IMG/VR virus record: IMGVR_UViG_3300032309_001176
Span: 1-23,799 of that record
From: a virus
DNA length: 23,799 nucleotides
Direction: 5' to 3' (one strand)
This document shows, in pieces, positions 11,339 to 19,804 of this stretch. Under the pieces are notes generated by a model that was not told the DNA's origin, did no database searches, and was given only the letters and a program-made list of their open reading frames with translations. A program made the position numbers and the translations under genes. The stretch's first letter is position 1, and every line of letters begins with the position of its first letter.

Positions 11339-13957
11339 TTACTGATTTATTTGATTTAGAATGTTTATTATTTCTTCCAATAAATAGTCATCATTATTGG
11401 ATGAAGAGAACTTATATTCAAAATTCCCTTCTATTGAAATTCCTTTTACTTGTCCTTGTTTAATCATATCCCAAACTTCTTGATTATCAATACGAAATCC
11501 TACCATCCAGGTCCCAACAGGAACTTGTTCAGGTGTGTAACCTAATGAGTAAGCTTTGTCTTGTTGACCGTTAACAATCCAAGATTCAACTAAATACACA
11601 TCTTCAAACTTAACATCTGAATGTTCGTAGTTAGTTTTGTTTGTTCTACCCTCAATTAAAAATCTTTGAGCCATACGCTCAATCGTTTCTGGTTTGAATG
11701 TAACAAAATATTTCTCTCTTGTTACCTCATCCAATCTTGGAATAAGAATACCAGGTTTCATTGCTGGTGAATATATCATTCTCTTTTCCTCGTCTAACGA
11801 GAATTGAGTGGACATCTTTTGTTTCTTTAATGAACATGCTTGGAACATTCCCTCACCCAAATAATCTACTGGCTCATATGAACCACCACATCCACATCCG
11901 AATGACCACTCCTTGGCATCTTCTTTATTTTTGAATATTGCTAATCCCTGTAAGAAACCAGCAGGTAAAGCTTTAAGTGATGTTGGATTTTTAACATTGA
12001 TACCCAATTCTGAATAAGCTCTTCTAGCATCAGCTGAATTATCAATTGCTTCAGAAATCATATATCCCTTTTTCTTCAACTCTTCAGCTTTGTATTTCTT
12101 AAACGCATTTCCTGCGTTAGGTCCTTGTGGGAAATCTGATAAATAAATCTCATCCCATTTGAGACCAATTCTATCTAACTCTCTTTCTGTTTCTCCTGTT
12201 CTTGATTTCTGTCTAGCTGATACAATTACGATTCTATGGTCTTCCCATTTTCTATTCACATAATCTACCGTCTTCTGAATTGGTGAGTTACCTCTAACCA
12301 ATGTATCATCAACATCAACAATGATTACTCTTGACTCTGAACTTCCAAATTCTTCTTTGGACATACCAACTGATTGTGGACTCCTTGAACCATAATCAAC
12401 AGGAGGGTTAACCATGCCAGCCATATTTGGTGCGGGGATTTGATAATCAGCATCCTCTTTCATCCTTCTGGCGTTATTTGTAATCTTTGTTTGTTCTGTT
12501 TGTTCTGAGGTAATACCTGCGATACCTGGTGAGAACACAAGTTGTAACCAATAATGTCTACAATTAGCTCCCATTTTATATTGAAAACAATCTACAGATG
12601 TTCCTTTAGGTCTTGGAACTAATTTATATGAATTAGGTGCTGCTTCAAGTGCTGAAGATAAAGCAACAATGTCTTCATATCTGAAAACAAATTGTCTACC
12701 ACCTAACATCCTTCTACACATTTCTCTTGATGTTTCAATAAGTTCTGAACCAAAACCAACCATATAGACATATCTAAATCTTTTGTTACCTAAATCTTGT
12801 GATGAGGCTTCACCAGGTGTTGTAATAATTTGAACGAATTGTTCTGGTTTCATTTTGTTGAATTTCTGACCCATCTCTTTTCTAATCTTGTCTGCGTCAA
12901 CTTCATTAACCTCATCAATTACCCAACCTTGTTTTAATAGCTCTTCTAATTCAACACCTCTATCTTCAATATATTTTTGAATTTCTGGTGATGTCTCTTG
13001 ATTGATTTCAGGGTTATGAACATCACAAGGCATGTAAACAACTTTACCATCTACCATATGTTCGTGTGAACCATTACAACCAATAACTTGTGCGTAAGTC
13101 GCAGCTTCATCAGCTGACTCAAACACTGGCATTCCGTTAATCATTGTTGTGCCAAAATATAAACCATCGGTATCAATTGTTCCATCAGAACAACCACATC
13201 CACAACCATCCACTTCAGCGAAATGTGAATCCCACATCCCATAACATTTTCCAGCTGCTTCTTCAGCTGACTTACCTTCGTTTCTAACATACGCAATACA
13301 TCTACTAATATATGATTCTTTATCTTCACCTGAATTAGGTTTAACAAATGTTTCCTCTGTCTTTGTGAATCCTTCTATTGGAACGCAATTAGGCACCATT
13401 TTTCCGTCTTTCTCCTTCATGCCTATCATCTCATACCCATCGTAACAAGGCTCCTTAAATTCGGTTGTTCCTGAAGTTTGTGACCAAGGCGTTAATGAAC
13501 CAACATCATATCCCATTTCTTCTTCAATTCTTTGAAGGTATTTTTCTGACCAGTCAAGAGCTTCAACACCTCCCCAAGAATCATATGCGAGCAATCCGCA
13601 CGAACCTTCATAACTCTTTGATGTCTCCAAATCTTTTTTGTGACGAGCTAGATAAGAATACATTCTTCTAATCGTTTCAATTGAGATGGGTTCACCCTTA
13701 GCCAGTTGATTCAATCTGTTCTTTCCTACAGGAGTCATACAACTACCGTATCCGTTCTCATCTACATACTTCTTGGCTCTTTGAGCGTTATCAATGATAT
13801 ACTGAGGATAGTCATTTACCGTCTCCTCAAATCCTTCTTTAGAGAACCACATAAACTCTGTCTCAATAGCAGGTTGTAATACCAATGCGATTTCTTCAAC
13901 TCTGGTATCACCACTTAATGCTTCATCAATATCTAATTCAATTACTCTTAGTGCCAT
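11339..13957 (-). CDS. multidomain head maturation protein: minor-head-like region, HAD phosphatase-like domain, XkdF-type protease
   Basis: This gene encodes 872 residues. Residues about 62-145 carry a Cys/Gly-containing helical domain (GSCMTPVGKNRLNQLAKG, then SYLARHKK and SWGG). About 170-245 is a Cys-containing segment with SRCIAYV...AAGKCYGMW. At 250-258 lies a CGCGC cluster. About 325-480 ends with a CRHYW motif (466-470), typical of minor-head-like regions in Bacteroidota phages. Residues 543-655 form a HAD-like domain: DVDDTLV (nucleophile Asp548, acid Asp550), Ser580 and Asp639 as motif candidates. A second Cys cluster is at 687-690. Residues about 715-850 match XkdF-type prohead protease: H779, the VESWIV strand, VGTWMVGFRI, and GISIEG with Ser841 as candidate nucleophile. 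The size is far above a lone protease. Adjacent scaffold and capsid genes fit a maturation role. Confidence 0.75.
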   Translation of the reverse strand: MALRVIELDIDEALSGDTRVEEIALVLQPAIETEFMWFSKEGFEETVNDYPQYIIDNAQRAKKYVDENGYGSCMTPVGKNRLNQLAKGEPISIETIRRMYSYLARHKKDLETSKSYEGSCGLLAYDSWGGVEALDWSEKYLQRIEEEMGYDVGSLTPWSQTSGTTEFKEPCYDGYEMIGMKEKDGKMVPNCVPIEGFTKTEETFVKPNSGEDKESYISRCIAYVRNEGKSAEEAAGKCYGMWDSHFAEVDGCGCGCSDGTIDTDGLYFGTTMINGMPVFESADEAATYAQVIGCNGSHEHMVDGKVVYMPCDVHNPEINQETSPEIQKYIEDRGVELEELLKQGWVIDEVNEVDADKIRKEMGQKFNKMKPEQFVQIITTPGEASSQDLGNKRFRYVYMVGFGSELIETSREMCRRMLGGRQFVFRYEDIVALSSALEAAPNSYKLVPRPKGTSVDCFQYKMGANCRHYWLQLVFSPGIAGITSEQTEQTKITNNARRMKEDADYQIPAPNMAGMVNPPVDYGSRSPQSVGMSKEEFGSSESRVIIVDVDDTLVRGNSPIQKTVDYVNRKWEDHRIVIVSARQKSRTGETERELDRIGLKWDEIYLSDFPQGPNAGNAFKKYKAEELKKKGYMISEAIDNSADARRAYSELGINVKNPTSLKALPAGFLQGLAIFKNKEDAKEWSFGCGCGGSYEPVDYLGEGMFQACSLKKQKMSTQFSLDEEKRMIYSPAMKPGILIPRLDEVTREKYFVTFKPETIERMAQRFLIEGRTNKTNYEHSDVKFEDVYLVESWIVNGQQDKAYSLGYTPEQVPVGTWMVGFRIDNQEVWDMIKQGQVKGISIEGNFEYKFSSSNNDDYLLEEIINILNQINQ

Positions 13958-13961
13958 AATA

Positions 13962-16900
13962 TTATATTTTACTTAAATCGTCTAATCTTTTGGAAATAGC
14001 TTGTTCATTTGTGATTTCACTTTGAAGAACATAAGCTCTTAATGGTTTTTGTTTTTGTGAAGCTATCGCTTCAACTATTCTTGAATCATCAAAATTATTT
14101 ACAACTAATGGTCTACCACCACCTGATTGGTTAATTGTAGATAACAAATCTCTAAAGTTAATTGTGGATTGTCTATTGATGATTGCTTCTTGTCCTTCAG
14201 CGATAACTCCCATTTGAGCCAAAGGAATTCCACCTTGTTCGTGACTTGGACCAGACAATAACATTCCACCCTGAGCCTTAACAAAACCACCTCTTCTCAT
14301 CGCTTGTGCGTTGGATATTTGGTCGTTAATTATAACTACCTGAGCCAATGTTAATGCGGCGTTTACACCCGCTAGAATCGGTCCTAAAATCGGTCCAAAC
14401 TCAGCTAACGCTTTAACGAATGCTTGAGCACCATTAGCGATAGCTTGAACCAATGAAAACTTTAATGAATCAATTCTAGCTTTCTTCTCAATCTCTTTAG
14501 CTTTCTGTTCATACTCAGTTTGTATTTCTAATCTCTTAGCTGCGGCAGCTTCACTATCACCCACAACTAATTCCAATGTTTTCTTTTGAGCAATCTTTAA
14601 TCCTTCTAAATCTGTTTGAACTCTTTCTCTTGATAGAGCTGAAATCTGATTAAGGGTTGAACTGAATACTTCAATTCCTTTTACAATGTCGTTATAAGTT
14701 TGTTGTTGTGCGTCTTTCTTTTCCTTCTCAGCTTGTTTGGTTACCTCAACTTCTTTTTTCTTGTAAGCTTGATATGAAGCTAGTAATTGTGCGTTGGTAG
14801 TATTGGAAACATCTATACCTTGTTTTTCTAAATCTATTCTGAACTGAGCTAAACCTTTCACATCGTTCTTGGTTTCATCAATTAACTTTTTCTCTTGTTT
14901 CTGTTGAACTGTTCTAGCCCCGATAATTGTCTGACTAATTGCGTCTATGTTCTGAAAGATAACACCACCAATAGCTTCACCTAATTGAGCACCTGATAAT
15001 GTCTTTGTTAACTTTCCAACCTCTTCATTGATTCCAATTACATCTTGTTCTACTTTAACAAGACCATCTGAAAACTTGGTTAAAGCTGATATATTATCTT
15101 CAACAGTTTTGGTTGCCTCAGGAGATATGATAAACTTATTGTTACCTGCGTTTTTAAGATTCTCGTCAATTTTAGCAATCTGACCATTTAACTTTGATAT
15201 CTCAACCTCAGCTTTGTTATATTCTTCTGAACCAATCTTGGCACTCTTCTTAAAACCTTCTTGAATTGAAATCTGTTTTTGTAAGATTTCTTTTTGAGCT
15301 TTATCAAGAGCTACTTGTGTTGGTATCAATAAACTCGTTCTAAGGGTATTTAGGAACGCATCTGCGGATGCTTTGGTCTGAGCGGGGTCAAACCCTAAGT
15401 CACCAGCTAAACCTCCTTCAAACTCCTTTTTGTAGTTACCATAAACAGCCAAGACATCTCCTAACAAATATTGGAATGCGTCAAATCCACTTCTTAGTGT
15501 TGGGGCTAAACCAGATGCTAGTTCTCTTTGGTCATCAAAAGCAACATTGATATCTTTCAATCCTGTAACAAAATCTTTAAGACCTGGTTTGTTCTCAATG
15601 AATTGGAATAACTTACCATAAGCTTCAGCTAAATTATCAACCACATTTCTTTGTTGTTGAGTTAAATCAGTATCACCAAATGCTGTTTTAATTGCGTCTC
15701 TGAAATTCTTACCACCTTTACTTAATTCTTTTTCCAATAGTTCTCTATATTTTTGGAATGAATTAATGAAGTTATCTGTTGGAACATTTGATATCTTCTC
15801 AATTGTTTTGATGTATTCATTACCCGCTTTATTCAAAGCTTCAATGTTTGATTTTCTCAAGTCACCAATCTCTTTAAGTTGTTCTAATATCTTAGCCTCA
15901 AATTTTCCTTGTCCTATTCTTTGTAATACCTCATCAAGTTTTTTATTCTCTTCTGTGTATTTGGCTAAAGCATCTGTATAATTTGTTAGAGCTCTTAGTC
16001 CTTGATTGTATGCGTCAGCAACAGCCTTTCTTTGGTCAGCAGCATTTTTAGTTGCTTCTTGAGCTCTCTCTTCTGTTTTAACTTGTAAATCTAATGTCTG
16101 TTGATATTTAGCTAACTGACCTTGAACTGTATCTGTTTCAGTATAAATCTTGGTAAGTGCTGCTTCCCATTTACCACTCTCAGCAGTAATTTCTTTTACC
16201 GCTGTAACTTGGTTTTGAATTCCTGTTTGTAAATTAGCAATAGTTAAAGCACTTAGGTTACCACCTGTCTTGATTGTGTTCCATGCTTTTTCCCAAAAAC
16301 TTACTTGTTCTACAATTCCCTTATTCTCAATTTCTAAAATCTTTAAGTTGTTTTCAGAAAGCTTTTGGATAACCAATTTAGCTCTAGATTCCAACTCATA
16401 AGATTTAATTTTTAACTTGATAAAATTAACACCTTCTTGAGTAAGTTTGTTTTCTTTATCAATAAATGCGTTGAATCCTGGATATTGTTTTTTAAGGTCT
16501 TCTAATGTCGTCTTCTGTAAGTTTCTTAAACCATTCAATTGTGTTAAGATAACCAATTGTTGTTTTAACTTATCAGCTTCTTGTGATTGGGCTTGTGATA
16601 ATTCTGCGGTAACATTAACGGCTTTCTTTGTCTCACCTGTAAACGCAACCAACGCTCCAACTATTAAACCAACAACAGCTAAGATTGCTCCGTATGGATT
16701 AGCAGCCAGTGTTGCGTATAAAGCTTTTGTAGCGGTATTAGCGGCAGTAGCTGCGGCAGCAGAAGCGACTGTTGCGATATTAGCCGCAACGGTTCTTACA
16801 GCAACGACACCTTCAGCGGCTGAACGAGCAGCCAATGCGATTGTTAAAAGTCCTTGAGCTTGAGCGGCAGCTTTGGCTACATCCTCACTCTCAGTTCCGA

Positions 16901-17195
16901 ATAACGCAATTGCGGCTTGAGCACCAGCGAATGACGCAGTAATCCCTTCACCAACCTTAGCGAAGGCACCAACTCTCTTTTCTAATTCCTGTCCTTTAAT
17001 TGAATCTTGGAAATCTTCAAGGATACCCTTAGCACTTTTTACTTGTGATGAAAAGTCAGTGAATTGTTTTGTTCCAATCTCTATACCTTTTAATGCTTCT
17101 TCCGCATCCTTCACAGCCTTCTCAAGTTGAGTGATGTTTGTGATACTTTGTTTTACACCGTTGATGGTGAGGTTCAGTGCGATATTTTTAGCCAT
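13962..17195 (-). CDS. tail tape measure protein
   Basis: This gene encodes 1077 residues that set tail length and are held inside the tube before infection. The N-terminus is short beta then coiled coil (about 1-75). An Ala-rich hydrophobic zone spans about 85-190 with a membrane-like segment at 166-185. Long Lys/Glu/Gln-rich coiled coils fill the middle. A second hydrophobic stretch lies near 915-955. The C-terminus has the GGF..A.GGML.GPSHEQGG signature and EGQEAIINR, common in tape measure proteins. At roughly 1.5 angstroms per residue, the usual rule, it suggests a tail of around 150 nm if the full length is used; this is inference. The tail-assembly chaperone that normally precedes it is not adjacent: the 859-aa tail protein lies immediately upstream. 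Confidence 0.88.
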   Translation of the reverse strand: MAKNIALNLTINGVKQSITNITQLEKAVKDAEEALKGIEIGTKQFTDFSSQVKSAKGILEDFQDSIKGQELEKRVGAFAKVGEGITASFAGAQAAIALFGTESEDVAKAAAQAQGLLTIALAARSAAEGVVAVRTVAANIATVASAAAATAANTATKALYATLAANPYGAILAVVGLIVGALVAFTGETKKAVNVTAELSQAQSQEADKLKQQLVILTQLNGLRNLQKTTLEDLKKQYPGFNAFIDKENKLTQEGVNFIKLKIKSYELESRAKLVIQKLSENNLKILEIENKGIVEQVSFWEKAWNTIKTGGNLSALTIANLQTGIQNQVTAVKEITAESGKWEAALTKIYTETDTVQGQLAKYQQTLDLQVKTEERAQEATKNAADQRKAVADAYNQGLRALTNYTDALAKYTEENKKLDEVLQRIGQGKFEAKILEQLKEIGDLRKSNIEALNKAGNEYIKTIEKISNVPTDNFINSFQKYRELLEKELSKGGKNFRDAIKTAFGDTDLTQQQRNVVDNLAEAYGKLFQFIENKPGLKDFVTGLKDINVAFDDQRELASGLAPTLRSGFDAFQYLLGDVLAVYGNYKKEFEGGLAGDLGFDPAQTKASADAFLNTLRTSLLIPTQVALDKAQKEILQKQISIQEGFKKSAKIGSEEYNKAEVEISKLNGQIAKIDENLKNAGNNKFIISPEATKTVEDNISALTKFSDGLVKVEQDVIGINEEVGKLTKTLSGAQLGEAIGGVIFQNIDAISQTIIGARTVQQKQEKKLIDETKNDVKGLAQFRIDLEKQGIDVSNTTNAQLLASYQAYKKKEVEVTKQAEKEKKDAQQQTYNDIVKGIEVFSSTLNQISALSRERVQTDLEGLKIAQKKTLELVVGDSEAAAAKRLEIQTEYEQKAKEIEKKARIDSLKFSLVQAIANGAQAFVKALAEFGPILGPILAGVNAALTLAQVVIINDQISNAQAMRRGGFVKAQGGMLLSGPSHEQGGIPLAQMGVIAEGQEAIINRQSTINFRDLLSTINQSGGGRPLVVNNFDDSRIVEAIASQKQKPLRAYVLQSEITNEQAISKRLDDLSKI

Positions 17196-17223
17196 ATCAA
17201 TAAATAGTTAAATCCTTATATCA

Positions 17224-19803
17224 TCAGCAGTCGTTCTCTACTACTTGACCTAAATTGTTTATAGTTGAAAAAGTCATTCCTGTTAATGTTTGTTTTAAGT
17301 AGTGTCCTGTTGTATAAGGAGCTACAGTGCTTCCTGAACTAGTGTAGACATAACTTAATTCTTGTAATGAAGGTGTTGAACAATAGAATGTTGTAGTTCC
17401 TGTAATCAAACCAGAACACAATGAGAATTGGTCGTCTGTTACATAACCTGTTAATGTGAATGTCCCCGCTGTTGATGGGTATGGTTGATTCGGTAATATG
17501 TTATGACTCGGTGCTGGTGGAACAACTTTATTGTAAGGTGCGACAATCTTAATCAAAGACACATCTGTAAGTTTCCAATTCACAAGGTCAGCCTCGTTAA
17601 TCTTTTCAATGTTGTAGTATGCGTCCTTAAGAAATATCTTATCTGTTAAATTAATTCTAGCGATATCAATCGGATTAAATAATACTTTACCACTAACTCT
17701 TCTTACTTCAGGAGAATACAAATTTGTGAAGTAATCACCATACCATAACTGATAAAGGTTATAAGATGTGAACTGTTGAATCACAGTATTATCATCACCA
17801 AAGAAATCAAAGTTCTTATCAAAGTTTAAGTCAGATATTCTTTCAGGGTCTTGACTATCCAATGTTGATAGATGTGATATACAAGGATAAGTTGTTTGAG
17901 CTATCGGTGTTCCTCCTGAAGTCATATACCATCTTAATGGTTGAGTATTACCTGATTGACCATAGAAATATCTATTACCTGTCCAAAAGAACAGATGGTT
18001 CTTAGTTGAATAAGCAACTTCTTTTCTTGTTGGAATATCAAATCTGTATACCATTGGTATAATGATGTTCGTTGACCCACTGATAACTTCAGTTGGGGTT
18101 GCTCTGAACGGAAACTCAATTGTTTCTTCACCTGTTAAGATATCAGAATTAGCTGTAAACTTTTTTGTTCCATAAGGTAAGACATACTCATCTTCCCATT
18201 GTTTGTTTAGATGTTCTTCTTCACCACTTAGGTATTGGAAGTTATATGCTTTCTTTAATTGGAAGTTAACAGGTTCAATCTTTGTTGGACTGCTTGTGTC
18301 CCATATCTGAGTCCAATCAACTTCGTTGGCGAAGTTCTGAGCATAATACCAAGGCAATGGCTCCATCCTCAATACTTTAACACCTGGCTCTTGAACGATA
18401 ACAAGGTTAAACATTTTGATTATTGATTTGATATAATCTAAACAACTCGTATCAGGGAATTGTAGTTTCATATCAACCAAGTTATTGGCGACAAATGTTG
18501 GGGAGTTGTATAAATCCCAACGAGCACCAAATCCTAACCAATCAGTTGGACCAACCCATAAACCAGCATCTCTGTAAGATGATGAAGATGGATTAAATCT
18601 TATGAATAGACCAACATAATCACCAGCGTTTAACTGGATATTGTTCATAAAAATTCTCTGATTATTTGAACTGGAATAATTGAATGCTCTGAATGAATCA
18701 ACCGTTCCTCCGACTGCTGTTCTTGTTGCTGCGTTTCTTAATCTTTCAGGTGATGATGCTTTGAATAAACTAAGCCCCCAATATGTGGACACATAGTTAT
18801 TGGCGTATCTCTGATTTACTTTACCCTTAAACTCAAACGAGTATAAACCTGAATAAGGTATCTGATAACAACTATTAACTTGGTCAAAGTTACCTGTGGG
18901 GTCATAACCATCTGTTGATGATATTCTACCAAAGTTAATTTGTTGTGTTACACCTTGTGAATATTGAAAGTATTGTGCGTTCGGTAATGCGTTACCGTAT
19001 GTTCTAAAGATGTTTTGGTTTGTTCTACCTGAAACTGTTTCAACTCCAAGTTTTCCGTTCACACCAATATCCATATAGATGGACTTAAAATAAGCTGAAT
19101 CAAAGAAGTTTGATTTAATCTCATAACCACTCGTGCTAAAAATCAAATCTATGACCTCTTTTAACCTTATGGCTGGTTTGAAATATGTTGGCGTGATAGA
19201 ATTACCACTAAAGTTTAATCCCGTGTTTCCTGAGGTGCTAATTGAGAAATTGAAAGCAGCGGTTGTTGCTGTCGCTGACTGATAATCTAAACCCCAATTC
19301 ACCATTGGATAAATTATCTTTCCACCAAACAATCCTTGTGTGTCTCCACTGTTGGCATACCACGATTGAAATACCGTATCGTAGTTTTGAATATGATTAA
19401 GATAGTTCCAATCAAGTTCCTTTAATGTCTTATCCGCAACCAATGAACTAAAATCTGTTACCTCTGATAAGATATAAACTTCATAATCAATTTGAGAACC
19501 AGTCCTTACAACAGAATTCAATCTTAAGAATCCTTTGAAGATATCTGTCCCTCTACATTGAACGACACATTGTCTTCTTGTTAGTGGGTCAAATCCTGTT
19601 CCATTAACCAAATAGAAATGCTCAAAGTAATCGTTGTTAACTTTTGTTCCTGGTAATCCGAATGTTTTGGAGTATGGACTTCTTCTTGTTTCAATGTCTG
19701 TTATATCCGTTTCTTGAATGATAACATTGATTGATAGGTCTTCAAATAGGTCAAGCTCCTGCCACTCGTTATTGTAGTTTAAGACAAGTAATGTTGTGTT
19801 CAT
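17224..19803 (-). CDS. large tail protein, probably distal tail or baseplate component
   Basis: This gene encodes 859 residues. The N-terminus carries QETDITDIETRRSPYSKTF.LPGTK.NN..F, an opening I associate with Bacteroidota phage tail proteins located beside the tape measure gene. The body is rich in aromatic, Asn and Ser residues with many predicted strands, resembling distal-tail/baseplate assemblies. The last 80 or so residues (from about 780) form a separate Cys-containing module (C..... YC) ending in Cys. No PT linker joins it, only a short Pro-containing stretch (NILPNQPYPS). No enzymatic motif is visible. It starts one base after the 750-aa gene and is followed after 28 bases by the tape measure gene. 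Hub versus distal-tail assignment is uncertain. Confidence 0.62.
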   Translation of the reverse strand: MNTTLLVLNYNNEWQELDLFEDLSINVIIQETDITDIETRRSPYSKTFGLPGTKVNNDYFEHFYLVNGTGFDPLTRRQCVVQCRGTDIFKGFLRLNSVVRTGSQIDYEVYILSEVTDFSSLVADKTLKELDWNYLNHIQNYDTVFQSWYANSGDTQGLFGGKIIYPMVNWGLDYQSATATTAAFNFSISTSGNTGLNFSGNSITPTYFKPAIRLKEVIDLIFSTSGYEIKSNFFDSAYFKSIYMDIGVNGKLGVETVSGRTNQNIFRTYGNALPNAQYFQYSQGVTQQINFGRISSTDGYDPTGNFDQVNSCYQIPYSGLYSFEFKGKVNQRYANNYVSTYWGLSLFKASSPERLRNAATRTAVGGTVDSFRAFNYSSSNNQRIFMNNIQLNAGDYVGLFIRFNPSSSSYRDAGLWVGPTDWLGFGARWDLYNSPTFVANNLVDMKLQFPDTSCLDYIKSIIKMFNLVIVQEPGVKVLRMEPLPWYYAQNFANEVDWTQIWDTSSPTKIEPVNFQLKKAYNFQYLSGEEEHLNKQWEDEYVLPYGTKKFTANSDILTGEETIEFPFRATPTEVISGSTNIIIPMVYRFDIPTRKEVAYSTKNHLFFWTGNRYFYGQSGNTQPLRWYMTSGGTPIAQTTYPCISHLSTLDSQDPERISDLNFDKNFDFFGDDNTVIQQFTSYNLYQLWYGDYFTNLYSPEVRRVSGKVLFNPIDIARINLTDKIFLKDAYYNIEKINEADLVNWKLTDVSLIKIVAPYNKVVPPAPSHNILPNQPYPSTAGTFTLTGYVTDDQFSLCSGLITGTTTFYCSTPSLQELSYVYTSSGSTVAPYTTGHYLKQTLTGMTFSTINNLGQVVENDC

Positions 19804-19804
19804 A

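Noticed and set aside
16447-16857. 136-codon + strand frame, Ala-rich at its end
   Set aside because: It is the antisense shadow of the Ala-rich N-terminal region of the tape measure gene, with no leader or promoter.
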